A stretch of 64,000 nucleotides of DNA from Saccharopolyspora gregorii (GCF_024734405.1 NZ_CP059556.1:4464001-4528000), one strand, 5' to 3'; positions 48,465 to 56,876 are shown, counted from the first letter of the stretch. Notes: generated by a model from the sequence alone, not told the origin. A program made the numbers and translations.

Positions 48465-50122
48465 CCCACGACCTTTCGGTAGTAGTCGGCGTGCTCGTCC
48501 AGCAGGGTCCGGTGCTCGCCGGTGACGACCTCCCCGTCCGCGGTGAGGAACCGCACCCGCTCGGCGCGCGCGAGCAGCACCGGGCTGGTGGTGATCAGGA
48601 CGGTGGTGCGGGGTTCGCCGTCGCCGTGGCGCAGCGCGTGCAGCCCGTCGGCGACGGCCTCCTCGGTCACCGAGTCGAGCGCGGTGGTCGGGTCGACCAG
48701 CACCAGCACGTCGGGGTCGGCGTGCAGCGCGCGGGCGAGCGCGAGCCGCTGCCGCTGCCCGCCGGACAGGCTCAGCCCGCGCGCCCGCACGTGCTCGTCG
48801 AGGCCGTCGGGCTGCGCGTCGACGAACGGCGCCGCGCCGGAGGCGACCAGCGCGGGCCGGGGTTCGCCCGCGGTGTCCCGGCCGAGTGCGAGGTTCTCCG
48901 CGATGGTCCCGGTGAACAGCTGCGCCTGCCGCGGTTCGACGTGCACCGCGTCCGGTTCGCCGCCGGTCCAGGTGACGGTGAGCCCGTTGCGCGCGCCCGC
49001 CGGGTCGCCGCGCAGCACTTCGAGGATCCGCTCGACGTCGCGGCCCTCGGCGACGACGCCGGTGCAGCCGCCCCGGTCCAGCCGCAGCTCCACGCGCGGT
49101 CCGGTCGCGGGCCCGGTGTCGCCCGCCGCGTCCTCCTGCTCGTCGAGGACGGCGTCGACGCGCCGACCGCTGGCCAGCGCGGCCGCCCCGATCTGCAGGT
49201 ACATCCCGGCGGCGGAGAGCGGTTCGGCGATGAACTGGGCCGCGCCGACGGCGGCGACGAAGGACCCGACGGTGATGACCTGCTCGACGGCGAGCAGCCC
49301 GGCGGCACCCACCGACACCGCCAGCACCAGCGTCCCGGCCAGCACCGTCGCCCCCAGCTGCAGCGACCGCCCGACGCCCGCGCGGATCGCGGCGGCTTCC
49401 GCGCGCCTGCTGACCTCCCGGTACCGGGCGACGGCGCCGTCCTGCGCGCTGAGGCCGCGCACCACCCGCATCCCGGTCACCAGGTCGGTGGCGAGCGCGG
49501 AGGCGGCGGCGAGGCCGTCCTGCTGCCCGGAGACCCGGCGGGACAGCATCGGCGAGACCATGTTCAGCCCGAGGGTGGTGACCACCGCCGTGACGATCAG
49601 CAGCACGCCCAGCCGCACGTCGATGCCGAGCAGCACGACGCAGCTGACGCCGAGCGCCGAGATCGACCCGGCGAGCCCGGCCACCCAGATCACCGCGCGG
49701 GAGACCTGGTCGGCGTCGGAGGAGGCGATCGCCAGCAGCTCACCGTGCCTCCGGCGCGTCCCGGAGCCCAGCAGCGACCGGCCGGCCAGCTGGACCCGCA
49801 GCGCGTGCGACTCGTCGATCGCCGCGGCCCGGCCGAGCCGGGAGAACCAGCGGTAGCAGGTGGTCAGCGCGGTGAACAGCAGCACCAGCCCGCACACGCA
49901 CCACAGCAGCGCCCGCGGTTCGCCGGTGGCCACGGCCTCGTCCACGGCGAGCCCGATCGCCAGCGGGACCAGCGCCTCGCAGGCTTGGTGCCCCATCAGC
50001 AGCAGGGAGGCGATGAGCACCCGCACCCGTTGCCTGCGCAGCACGAGGCGGCGTGCGCGCGACGTCCCGCCGCGTTCCTTCGCGTCCACGCTTGCGGTCC
50101 CGATGATCGGCCCCCTTCTCAC
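48461..50122 (-). CDS. ABC exporter half-transporter (intact LSGGQ, degenerate Walker A)
   Basis: 553 aa from a GTG at 50122; there is no room for a ribosome site after the iron box, so a leaderless mRNA or a later start (GTG, residue 12) is possible. Six membrane helices at about 35-300. The nucleotide-binding domain lacks a Walker A loop (CTGVVAEGRDVERIL in its place) and the catalytic Glu (LVLVDPTTALD). The signature LSLSGGQRQRLALARAL is perfect. This is the non-catalytic half of an asymmetric exporter whose partner is the next gene. Export or import of a siderophore is suggested by the upstream site. Confidence 0.92.
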   Translation of the reverse strand: MRRGPIIGTASVDAKERGGTSRARRLVLRRQRVRVLIASLLLMGHQACEALVPLAIGLAVDEAVATGEPRALLWCVCGLVLLFTALTTCYRWFSRLGRAAAIDESHALRVQLAGRSLLGSGTRRRHGELLAIASSDADQVSRAVIWVAGLAGSISALGVSCVVLLGIDVRLGVLLIVTAVVTTLGLNMVSPMLSRRVSGQQDGLAAASALATDLVTGMRVVRGLSAQDGAVARYREVSRRAEAAAIRAGVGRSLQLGATVLAGTLVLAVSVGAAGLLAVEQVITVGSFVAAVGAAQFIAEPLSAAGMYLQIGAAALASGRRVDAVLDEQEDAAGDTGPATGPRVELRLDRGGCTGVVAEGRDVERILEVLRGDPAGARNGLTVTWTGGEPDAVHVEPRQAQLFTGTIAENLALGRDTAGEPRPALVASGAAPFVDAQPDGLDEHVRARGLSLSGGQRQRLALARALHADPDVLVLVDPTTALDSVTEEAVADGLHALRHGDGEPRTTVLITTSPVLLARAERVRFLTADGEVVTGEHRTLLDEHADYYRKVVG

Positions 50123-50123
50123 G

Positions 50124-50142
50124 GCCAGTAAGGCTTACCTAA
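50124..50142 (-). promoter_or_regulatory. IdeR/DtxR-like iron box before the ABC exporter genes
   Basis: Read on the plus strand, the 19 bases match the IdeR/DtxR consensus TTAGGTTAGGCTAACCTAA at 13 positions, with the right half (GGCTTACCTAA) nearly perfect and the left half poor. It lies immediately upstream of the first exporter start, where a repressor would block transcription under iron-replete conditions. Confidence 0.6.
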
Positions 50143-50193
50143 TTCGGACGCGGAACGCCAGGTATCGCTGATCACACGTCCGCGGAACTCGCC

Positions 50194-50757
50194 TCAGCGG
50201 GGGCGCACGGCGTCGAGCACCAGGTCGAGCACCCGGTCAGTCCGCTCCGGCGCCCCTTCCGCGACGGCGGAGTGGAAGGCGCCGAGCAGCATCGCGAGGA
50301 CGTCCTCGGCTTCGACGTCCGCGCGCAGCGACCCGTCCCGCGCCCCGGCGTCGAGCAGGGTGACGAGGGCTCCGGTGATCCGCTCCCGGGTGGTCGACAC
50401 CGACATGCTCCCGGCGGACCAGCTCGCGGAGAGCGCGTCGAACATGCCCCGCTTGGTGGCGACGAAGGCCGCGTACCGCCGCATCCAGGCGCGTAGCGCC
50501 GCGTCGGGCGGAAGTTCGGCGAGCAGCGCGGCGGCACTGCTCGCGACGTCGTCGAGCTCGGTGGCGTAGACGGCCTCGACCAGTGCTTCGCGGGTCGGGA
50601 AGTGGCGGTACAGGGTACCGATCCCGACTCCCGCCTCGCGGGCGACCGCTTCCAGGGAGACGGTGCCACCGGCGGCGAAGGCGGCGGACGCGGCCGCGAG
50701 GAGCCTCTCGCGGTTGCGGCGCGCGTCGGCGCGGGCGGGTCTCTCGGATCCAACCAA
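50194..50757 (-). CDS. TetR-family regulator, divergent to an aldo/keto reductase
   Basis: 187 aa from TTG at 50757, 10 nt after GGAGG; an ATG at 50823 would run through both operators and is unlikely. HTH: RLLAAASAAFAAGGTVSLEAVAREAGVGIGTLYRHFPTREALVEAV. The C-terminal domain is of the common actinomycete type (SLRADVEAEDVLAMLLGAFHSA). Two identical-half-site operators lie between it and the reductase, so it should repress both itself and the reductase, released by a small ligand. Confidence 0.93.
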   Translation of the reverse strand: MVGSERPARADARRNRERLLAAASAAFAAGGTVSLEAVAREAGVGIGTLYRHFPTREALVEAVYATELDDVASSAAALLAELPPDAALRAWMRRYAAFVATKRGMFDALSASWSAGSMSVSTTRERITGALVTLLDAGARDGSLRADVEAEDVLAMLLGAFHSAVAEGAPERTDRVLDLVLDAVRPR

Positions 50758-50759
50758 AG

Positions 50760-50773
50760 CGGAGGCACCTCCG
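50760..50773. promoter_or_regulatory. TetR operator 1
   Basis: CGGAGG-CA-CCTCCG, an inverted repeat 2 bp upstream of the TetR start codon. The half-sites are identical to those of operator 2, 35 bp away centre to centre. Its GGAGG also serves as the ribosome site of the regulator gene. Confidence 0.7.
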
Positions 50774-50794
50774 GTCGTGCTACGGTCGCCATAC

Positions 50795-50808
50795 CGGAGG
50801 CCCCTCCG
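50795..50808. promoter_or_regulatory. TetR operator 2
   Basis: CGGAGG-CC-CCTCCG, the same half-sites as operator 1, 39 bp upstream of the reductase ATG, likely overlapping its promoter. Confidence 0.7.
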
Positions 50809-50847
50809 CCTCCGTGCCCCCATCTTCCCACACGGACAGGAACCCCC

Positions 50848-51753
50848 ATGTCAGCGTCCACACCCACCCCCGGCGGCCGCGCCGAACTCGCCGGCCGCAC
50901 CGTCGCCCGGGTCGGCTACGGCGCGATGCAGCTCGAACGACTGCACGACGACCGGGCCGCGGGCCGCGCCGTGCTGCGCCGCGCGCTCGAACTCGGCGTC
51001 GACCACATCGACACCGCAGAGTTCTACGGCCACGGCCTCGCCAACGAGCTCATCCGCGACGCGGTCGGCGACGGCGCGCTCGTCGCCAGCAAGGTCGGCG
51101 CCACCCCGAACCCGGACGGGCCGATCCCGCTGCGGCTCGCGCAGCGCCCCGAGGAGCTGCGCGCCGACCTGGAGGCGAACCTGAGCAGCCTCGGGCTGGA
51201 GCAGATCGCGCTGGTCAACCTGCGCCGCGCCGAACGCGGCCCCGGCCTGATCGCCGAGGACGACCAGCGCGTCGACCTCGACGACCAGCTCGCCACGATG
51301 ATCGCGCTGCGGGACGAGGGCAAGATCGGCTCGTTCGGGATCAGCAACGTCGGCCTCGACGAGCTGCTGCGCGCGCTGCCCGCGGGCATCACCTGCGTGC
51401 AGAACGCCTACAGCCTGCTCTCCCGCGACGACGAGGAACTGCTGCGGCTGTGCCGCGCCGAAGGCATCGCGTGGGTGCCGTACTTCCCGCTCGGCGGCTC
51501 GTTCGCCGGGATGCCGAAGGTGACCGAGGAACCCGCCGTGCTCGACGCGGCCCGCGCGCTGGACGCCACGCCCGCGCAGATCGGCCTCGCCTGGCTGCTG
51601 CAGCACGCGCCGAACGTGCTGCTCATCCCCGGCACCGCCACCCTCTCCCACCTGGAGGAGAACGTGGCCGCCGGCTCGGTCGTGCTGGACGAGCGGACCA
51701 TCGCCGCGCTCGACGCGATTCCCGGCCGCTCCGGCGACATCGTCGTCGACTGA
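50848..51753 (+). CDS. Aldo/keto reductase (pyridoxal reductase PdxI/YdbC-like group)
   Basis: 301 aa from ATG at 50848. Barrel fold: VARVGYGAMQL, the catalytic Asp/Tyr in HIDTAEFYG and the Lys in LVASKVG. The usual catalytic His is replaced by Asn (ALVNLRRAE), as in the YdbC/PdxI group that reduces pyridoxal. The C-terminal NADP-binding region reads LLIPGTATLSHLEENV. It is controlled by the divergent TetR. Substrate is uncertain: small aldehyde, ketone or pyridoxal. Confidence 0.88.
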   Translation: MSASTPTPGGRAELAGRTVARVGYGAMQLERLHDDRAAGRAVLRRALELGVDHIDTAEFYGHGLANELIRDAVGDGALVASKVGATPNPDGPIPLRLAQRPEELRADLEANLSSLGLEQIALVNLRRAERGPGLIAEDDQRVDLDDQLATMIALRDEGKIGSFGISNVGLDELLRALPAGITCVQNAYSLLSRDDEELLRLCRAEGIAWVPYFPLGGSFAGMPKVTEEPAVLDAARALDATPAQIGLAWLLQHAPNVLLIPGTATLSHLEENVAAGSVVLDERTIAALDAIPGRSGDIVVD

Positions 51754-51769
51754 CCGGTCCCGGCGCGGT

Positions 51770-51790
51770 CCGCGGCTGCGCGAGCCGCGG
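51770..51790 (+). terminator. Hairpin after the aldo/keto reductase gene
   Basis: CCGCGGCT-GCGCG-AGCCGCGG, a perfect 8-bp stem 17 bp after the stop codon. A likely -10 for the next gene (TAGCGT) follows near 51820. Confidence 0.6.
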
Positions 51791-51908
51791 GCCGTGCCGG
51801 ACGGGAACCCCGGCACTAGCGTGGATCCGGGGGGGGCGGACGACGTCCGCGGTGGTGCATCCGCGCAGGTCCTGTTCGGCCCCGATGTTCCGGAGGAACG
51901 GAGGAGCC

Positions 51909-53561
51909 GTGGCCAGGATTCCGACCGCGCTGCGCGACCCGCTGCACAACCGCGGCACCGCGTTCACCCCGGCCGAACGCGCCGAGCTCGGGCTGACCGG
52001 CCGGCTGCCGTCGGCGGTGGAGACCCTCGACCAGCAAGCGGCCAGGGCCTACGCCCAGCTCGGCAGGCAACCCACGGACCTGGCGAAGTACATCTACCTG
52101 GACACGTTGCACGACCGCAACGAGATGCTGTACTTCAAGCTGCTGGTGGACCACCTGCCGGAGCTGCTGCCCGTGGTCTACGACCCGACCGTGGGCGAGG
52201 CGATCCAGCAGTGGAGCCGCGACTACCGCCGGTCCCGCGCGGTGTACCTGTCCATCGACCGCCCGCAGGACGTGGCGGCCTCCTTCGAGAACCTCGGGCT
52301 GGGCTCGGAGGACGTCGACCTCATCGTCGCCTCCGACGCGCAGCAGATCCTCGGGATCGGGGACTGGGGCGTCAACGGCACGGACATCTCCATCGGCAAG
52401 CTCGCCGTCTACACGGCCGCCGTGGGGATCCACCCGGGGCGGGTGCTCGCGGTGAACCTCGACGTCGGCACCGACAACCAGCTGCTGCTCAACGACCCGA
52501 TGTACCTGGGGAACCGGCACGCCCGCACAACCGGCCAGGCCTACGACGACTTCATCGAGCTGTACCTGTCCACCGCCACCGAGCTCTTCCCGCGCGCACT
52601 GCTGCACTTCGAGGACTTCGGCCCGGCCAACGCCCGGCGCATCCTGGTGGACAACGCGAGCACCCGCCGCATCTTCAACGACGACCTGCAGGGAACCGGC
52701 GCCATCGTCCTGGCCGCCGTCCTCTCCGCGCTCCAGGTGACCGGGCAGCCGTTCGCCGAGCAGCGGCTCGTCGTCTTCGGCGCGGGCACCGCGGGCACCG
52801 GCATGGCCGACCAGATCTCGGCCGCGATGGTCCGCGACGGCCTCACCCCGGAACAGGCGAGAGCGCGCGTGTGGCTGGTCGACGAGCACGGCCTGGTCAC
52901 CGACGACATGGCCGGCCTGCCCGAGCACCAGTCCGCCTACGCCCGGCCCGCGGAGCAGGCGCGCGACCTCGACCGCGTCGACGGCGAGATCGACCTGCTC
53001 AGCACGGTCCGGCAGGTCCGGCCGACGATCCTCATCGGCACCTCCACCGCCCACGGCGCGTTCACCCGCGAGGTCGTCGAAGCGCTCTGCGCCGGGGTCG
53101 ACCGGCCGATCCTGCTACCCCTGTCCAACCCCACCTCGCGCATCGAGGTGCTGCCGCAGCAGGCGATCCCGTGGTCCGGGGGCAAGGCCCTCATGGCGAC
53201 CGGCATCCCGGTGGACCCGGTGACCTACGAGGGCACCACCCACACCATCGGGCAGGCCAACAACGCGCTGCTCTACCCGGGCCTCGGGCTGGGCACCGTC
53301 GTGGCCCGCGCCGGGCGCATCACCGACGGCATGCTGCTGGCGGCGGCGAAGGCGGTCGCCGACCAGACCGACGTCTCCGAACCGGGCGCCTCGCTGCTGC
53401 CCCCGGTCCGGAACCTGCGCGCCTCGTCGGCCGCCGTCGCCGTCGCGGTCGCGGCGGCGGCCATCCAGGAGGGCGTCGCCACCACCGAACCCGACAACCT
53501 CGTCCAAGCCGTGCAGGACGCGATGTGGCAGCCCACCTACGGACCGCCGGTGACCCGCTGA
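51909..53561 (+). CDS. NAD-dependent malic enzyme
   Basis: 550 aa from GTG, preceded by GAACGGAGGAGCC. The N-terminal family pattern is RDPLHNRGTAFTPAERAELGLTGRLP. The active site has the Tyr region KYIYLDTLHDRNE, LAVNLDVGTDNQLLLNDPMYLG, the metal/substrate motif FNDDLQGTGAIVLAA and the NAD-binding GAGTAGTGMADQI. ILPLSNPTSRIEV closes the site. It decarboxylates malate to pyruvate with NAD+. Malolactic enzymes share the same fold and cannot be fully excluded. The next gene follows 63 bp later. Confidence 0.93.
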   Translation: MARIPTALRDPLHNRGTAFTPAERAELGLTGRLPSAVETLDQQAARAYAQLGRQPTDLAKYIYLDTLHDRNEMLYFKLLVDHLPELLPVVYDPTVGEAIQQWSRDYRRSRAVYLSIDRPQDVAASFENLGLGSEDVDLIVASDAQQILGIGDWGVNGTDISIGKLAVYTAAVGIHPGRVLAVNLDVGTDNQLLLNDPMYLGNRHARTTGQAYDDFIELYLSTATELFPRALLHFEDFGPANARRILVDNASTRRIFNDDLQGTGAIVLAAVLSALQVTGQPFAEQRLVVFGAGTAGTGMADQISAAMVRDGLTPEQARARVWLVDEHGLVTDDMAGLPEHQSAYARPAEQARDLDRVDGEIDLLSTVRQVRPTILIGTSTAHGAFTREVVEALCAGVDRPILLPLSNPTSRIEVLPQQAIPWSGGKALMATGIPVDPVTYEGTTHTIGQANNALLYPGLGLGTVVARAGRITDGMLLAAAKAVADQTDVSEPGASLLPPVRNLRASSAAVAVAVAAAAIQEGVATTEPDNLVQAVQDAMWQPTYGPPVTR

Positions 53562-53624
53562 TCCCGCGCGGCACCGGGCCCGGACTCCACCGCCCGAAGC
53601 AACCACCCGACCTGGAGTGACGAC

Positions 53625-54650
53625 GTGAGCGAGCGCAGGCACGGTCCGTGGACGGCGTTCCGGAACTCGCCGTTCCTGCCCGCGACCGTCCTGGTCCTCA
53701 TCCTCGCCGCCGCGGCCGGCCTGTTCGCCGGGACGTACACGTTCGCCATGGCCGACCCCACTCCGCACCGCATCCCGGCCGCGGTGGTCGACGGCCCCGC
53801 CCCGCCCCCGCAGGCCGGGTTCGTCGCCGGGATGGAGGACGCGCTGAACGCAGGGATCGAACTCCACCGCTTCGCCTCGCACGCCGAGGCCGTCGCCGCC
53901 GTCGAGCAGCAGAAGGTCCTGGCGATCCTCAGCGGACAGGACGGCGGCATCCGGCTCGACGTCGCCGGCGCCGCCGGCTCGACGGTGGCGCAGGTCCTCG
54001 CCGGCGCGGGCCCCCGGGTCGGCGCGTCGATCGGCGTGCCGGTCACGGTGGTGGACCTCAAGCCGCTGCAGCGCGGCGATCCGCGCGGGCTCGCCCTCTT
54101 CTACGTGTCGCTGGCCGCCGTCATCATCGGTTTCGTCGGGGCCATCCAGCTCAGCGTGCACGCGCGACGGCTCGACCCGCTCGAACGGATCGGGTTCACC
54201 GCGGCCTACGCGTTGCTCGGCGGCTTCTCGATCACGGCGACCGTGGACTGGTTGCTCGGCGCGGTCTCGTTCCCGTTCGTGGAGTCGTGGTTCATCCTGG
54301 CGCTCACCATGTTCTCGTCCGGCATGGTGTTCACGATGTTCAACACCCTGCTGGGGCGCTGGGCCATGCTGCCGACCTGGGGCCTGATGGTGCTGATCGG
54401 CAACCCCTCGTCCGGCGGGGCGGTGTCCTGGCCGCTGCTGCCGTCGGTCCTCGGCTGGATCGGCCGCTGGCTGCCGCCGGGAGCCTCGGTCAACGCCCAG
54501 CACACCGCCGTCTACTTCGGCGAGTACCAGCACGCCCAGCCCTTCCTCGTGCTCGCGGCGTGGGCGCTGGTGTCCTGCGCGGTCTTCTGGACGTGGCGCC
54601 ACCGCCACCCTGGCGGGCGGGACACCGCCGACGCGACCGACCGCGAGTAG
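53625..54650 (+). CDS. YhgE/Pip-like (ABC-2-type) membrane protein
   Basis: 341 aa from GTG, with CTGGAGTGACGAC upstream. One membrane helix at about 18-40, an extracytoplasmic segment of about 115 residues, and five or six helices from about 160 to the end. The layout and the SSGMVFTMFNTLLGRWAMLPTWGLMVLIGNPSSGGAVSWPLLPSVLGWIGRWLPPGA stretch match the YhgE/Pip and DUF3533-type membrane proteins related to ABC-2 permeases. Substrate unknown. It follows malic enzyme in the same direction, perhaps in one transcript. Confidence 0.78.
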   Translation: MSERRHGPWTAFRNSPFLPATVLVLILAAAAGLFAGTYTFAMADPTPHRIPAAVVDGPAPPPQAGFVAGMEDALNAGIELHRFASHAEAVAAVEQQKVLAILSGQDGGIRLDVAGAAGSTVAQVLAGAGPRVGASIGVPVTVVDLKPLQRGDPRGLALFYVSLAAVIIGFVGAIQLSVHARRLDPLERIGFTAAYALLGGFSITATVDWLLGAVSFPFVESWFILALTMFSSGMVFTMFNTLLGRWAMLPTWGLMVLIGNPSSGGAVSWPLLPSVLGWIGRWLPPGASVNAQHTAVYFGEYQHAQPFLVLAAWALVSCAVFWTWRHRHPGGRDTADATDRE

Positions 54651-54698
54651 TCCCCCTGAGCACTCGGCGCCTGAGGCCGGGACGCCCGGACGTGCGAA

Positions 54699-54728
54699 AG
54701 CCCCTGCCGGTGATGACCGACAGGGGCT
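54699..54728. terminator. Terminator between the membrane protein gene and the tRNA cluster
   Basis: AGCCCCTG and CGGT pair with ACCG and CAGGGGCT around the loop GATG (one mismatched pair). On the minus strand a short T-run follows, so it terminates the tRNA transcript and also the convergent gene. Confidence 0.8.
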
Positions 54729-54736
54729 CGGAACCG

Positions 54737-54798
54737 CTAGTGCGCGCTACGGGAAATCTGGTGCGCGTACTGGATTTCTGGTGCGCGATACTGGGATT
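54737..54798. repeat. Three tandem copies of the tRNA-Val(GAC) 3' end
   Basis: The core GTGCGCG appears at 54740, 54761 and 54781 (periods 21 and 20 bp), each flanked by related TACTGG-like sequence. Read on the minus strand, the T-arm/acceptor end plus CCA of the tRNA is followed by two degenerate copies. Confidence 0.7.
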
Positions 54799-54853
54799 GA
54801 ACCAGTGACCTCTACCGTGTCAAGGTAGCGCTCTCCCACTGAGCTAATCGCGC
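54779..54853 (-). tRNA. tRNA-Val(GAC), CCA encoded
   Basis: Cloverleaf readable: acceptor GCGCGAT/ATCGCGC, D-arm AGCTCAGTGGGAGAGC, anticodon stem CTACC/GGTAG with loop TTGACAC (anticodon GAC), T-arm ACTGG-TTCAATC-CCAGT, A73, then CCA in the DNA. First of a Gly-Cys-Val transcript on the minus strand when read from its 3' end. Confidence 0.96.
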
Positions 54854-54854
54854 G

Positions 54855-54926
54855 AGGCGGAGGCGGGAATCGAACCCGCGTACAGGGCTTTGCAGGCCCT
54901 TGCCTAAGCCACTCGGCCACTCCGCC
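54855..54926 (-). tRNA. tRNA-Cys(GCA)
   Basis: Acceptor GGCGGAG/CTCCGCC with U73, the identity base for cysteine. Anticodon loop CTGCAAA (GCA), T-arm GCGGG-TTCGATT-CCCGC. CCA is not encoded. It lies 1 bp from tRNA-Val. Confidence 0.96.
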
Positions 54927-55006
54927 GGGTTGGGCCGCTGGGCCGGACTCCGAGCGACCGGGTGCCGATACCCGGAAACCCGAGTTCGACCCGATCGGTT
55001 TCCCAG

Positions 55007-55079
55007 AGCGGATGACGGGACTCGAACCCGCGACCCTCACCTTGGCAAGGTGATGCGCTACCAGCTGCGCTACATCCGC
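55007..55079 (-). tRNA. tRNA-Gly(GCC)
   Basis: Acceptor GCGGATG/CATCCGC with U73. Anticodon loop TTGCCAA (GCC), T-arm GCGGG-TTCGAGT-CCCGT. First gene of the minus-strand tRNA cluster; CCA not encoded. Confidence 0.96.
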
Positions 55080-55137
55080 GTGCACCGCGGTGAACCCTCC
55101 GGCTCGGCTCCGGAGTCACCGCCGCGTTGCACGGAGA

Positions 55138-55143
55138 ACTTTA
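55138..55143 (-). promoter_or_regulatory. -10 box of the tRNA cluster
   Basis: TAAAGT on the minus strand, 58 bp upstream of tRNA-Gly, in an otherwise GC-rich spacer. Confidence 0.5.
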
Positions 55144-55234
55144 GACCACGCCGCCCCCGGCGATCAAAGGGGGGTCGATCGCCGCCCGCGCCGGCCCGCG
55201 CCGAGCCGGACCGCGCAGGTCACGGGCGTGATCG

Positions 55235-55660
55235 TCAGGACAGGTCGTGCGGCAGCAGCCGGGTCAGCGCGTCGTCGACGTTGACCCACAGGTTCTCGTT
55301 CCCGGGGACCACGACGTCGTAGGTGCGGTCCAAGAAGTCCGCCAGCTCCTGCGCCGAGGCCTCGAACACCGCGTGCCCCGACGGCGAGCTGAGCTCGATC
55401 GCGACGACCTCGGGGTCGTCCACCGCGGGCCGGATGCTCACATCCCCCTCACCGGCGTGCGCGATGAGCCCGTCCGCGAGCAGGTCGCGGGCGAACACCC
55501 ACTCGACCCAACCGGCACGGCCGGTGCGGAACGCGGCCACGACCGCGTAGGGGTCGCGGGTGTCGTAGCGCAGTTCGACCTGGACCGGCACGGCCGGCGT
55601 CTGCGGGGCCAGCAGATCGAACACCGCCGTCGAACGGAGTGTCACGTGATCGTTTCGCAT
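55235..55660 (-). CDS. ssgB: SsgA-like sporulation/cell-division protein, SsgB type
   Basis: 141 aa from ATG, with AGGCGAGGACA upstream. SALP-family landmarks: VPVQVELRYDTRDPYAVVAAFRTG, VEWVFARDLLADGL, IELSSPSGHAVFEASAQELADFLDRTY. The length and the absence of extensions fit SsgB, the member present in all sporulating actinomycetes, which helps place FtsZ at septa. In Pseudonocardiaceae it is often the only family member. Confidence 0.93.
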   Translation of the reverse strand: MRNDHVTLRSTAVFDLLAPQTPAVPVQVELRYDTRDPYAVVAAFRTGRAGWVEWVFARDLLADGLIAHAGEGDVSIRPAVDDPEVVAIELSSPSGHAVFEASAQELADFLDRTYDVVVPGNENLWVNVDDALTRLLPHDLS

Positions 55661-56403
55661 TGTCCTCGCCTTCCTAACTCCCTCCCGGTCCGCTTATCGA
55701 CCGAGCAACACAGTTGTGACGCCTCTGCGGGGTCATCTGCTCGCCACCGGGCCTTACATCACCCGGTCGGGGCATACTGAACTTCGGAACGCGGTCGGTG
55801 AACTGCGCAGCGTGGCCACATCGCACCCCCCGATCGAACATCGGTCCGAGTCATCGGCACCGGTTCCCGGCGCCGTCCGGAGCACCGGTCGGACCATCCC
55901 CACAACGCTTCCGGCACCGTCGTCGAACTCCCGCTCCGCCGCTGCCGGGCACGGTTTCCAGGATAGGCGATGAGCCTGCGCCCACAGGGGTTTCCGCGGG
56001 TCGTGCTGAGACACTCGCCACGAGCGTTCGCCGAGACGGACTAACCCCGACATCCGGACGCGGAAGCCCTCACGCCTGGCCGCCACCCGGTCGAGGAGAG
56101 CGGTGCCACAGTGTGACCAGGCTCGAAGCGGCGCGGCCGATCCCGGTGCCAGAACTGGGAAAAACCACGTCATGACGCACGTCACATTCTGTCGGCCCGC
56201 GCAACCCTTCTCGGACCTGCGCCGACCGGGCCGCCGGGAGCACGGCCCGTATCCTGGTCCCGCGACCCGGCGCCGCGCCGCATCCGCGGACGCGCTGCGG
56301 CGAACCCGCAGATCACAGCCCCGCCGGGCCGCGCAGGCGCCCGACACGACGTGGCAGGTGGACTCTGAGCAGGACAGCCGAACCGGGAGCGAGCGAGACC
56401 GAC
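55661..56403. other. Intergenic region between ssgB and the PGPGW protein gene
   Basis: About 740 bp between divergent genes. I see no convincing frame on either strand. The plus-strand sequence TATCCT near 56250 could be a -10 box for the downstream gene. Several GC-rich inverted repeats are present without clear meaning. Confidence 0.4.
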
Positions 56404-56865
56404 GTGGCCCGAGCCGACGACTCCCCGCGCGATGCCCCGCAGCCCCGCCGCAGGCTCCACCGGCTGCGACGCGCGCTCCGCGCCCGCCGCGAACGCATCC
56501 GCGCCAACCCGACGCTCAACACGACCTACCGGGTCGGGCTCGGCGCCTTCGGCACCCTGGTGCTCATCGTCGGCATCATCGCCATCCCCTACCCCGGTCC
56601 CGGCTGGCTCATCGTGTTCGCCGGGCTCGGCATCCTCGCCACCGAGTTCCACTGGGCGCACCAGGTGAACGTCTTCACCAAGCGCCACTACCGCCGCTGG
56701 AGCAACTGGGTCTCCCGCCAGCACTGGACCGTCAAGCTCGGCATCGCCGCCCTGACCGGCATCGTCGTCGTCCTGACCCTCTGGTTGCTGGGCATGTACG
56801 CCACCATCGGACGCTGGTTCGGAGTCGACTGGCCGTGGTTGACCTCCCCCCTGCTCGGACCCTGA
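56404..56865 (+). CDS. TIGR02611/PGPGW-family small membrane protein
   Basis: 153 aa from GTG. Basic N-terminus (RRRLHRLRRALRARRERI), two membrane helices around the motif IAIPYPGPGWLIVFAGLGILATEF (PGPGW), a short basic loop (TKRHYRRWSNWVSRQ) and a third helix. It is conserved in actinomycetes; function unknown. It lies directly upstream of tRNA-Val(CAC). Confidence 0.88.
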   Translation: MARADDSPRDAPQPRRRLHRLRRALRARRERIRANPTLNTTYRVGLGAFGTLVLIVGIIAIPYPGPGWLIVFAGLGILATEFHWAHQVNVFTKRHYRRWSNWVSRQHWTVKLGIAALTGIVVVLTLWLLGMYATIGRWFGVDWPWLTSPLLGP

Positions 56866-56876
56866 AACGGGTGTTG

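Noticed and set aside
54747-55085. Protein-like frame across the tRNA cluster (…VAGSSPVIRSG…VRFPPPP…GSIPVSRT)
   Set aside because: This is the well-known artefact of translating tRNA genes; three cloverleaves explain the sequence.
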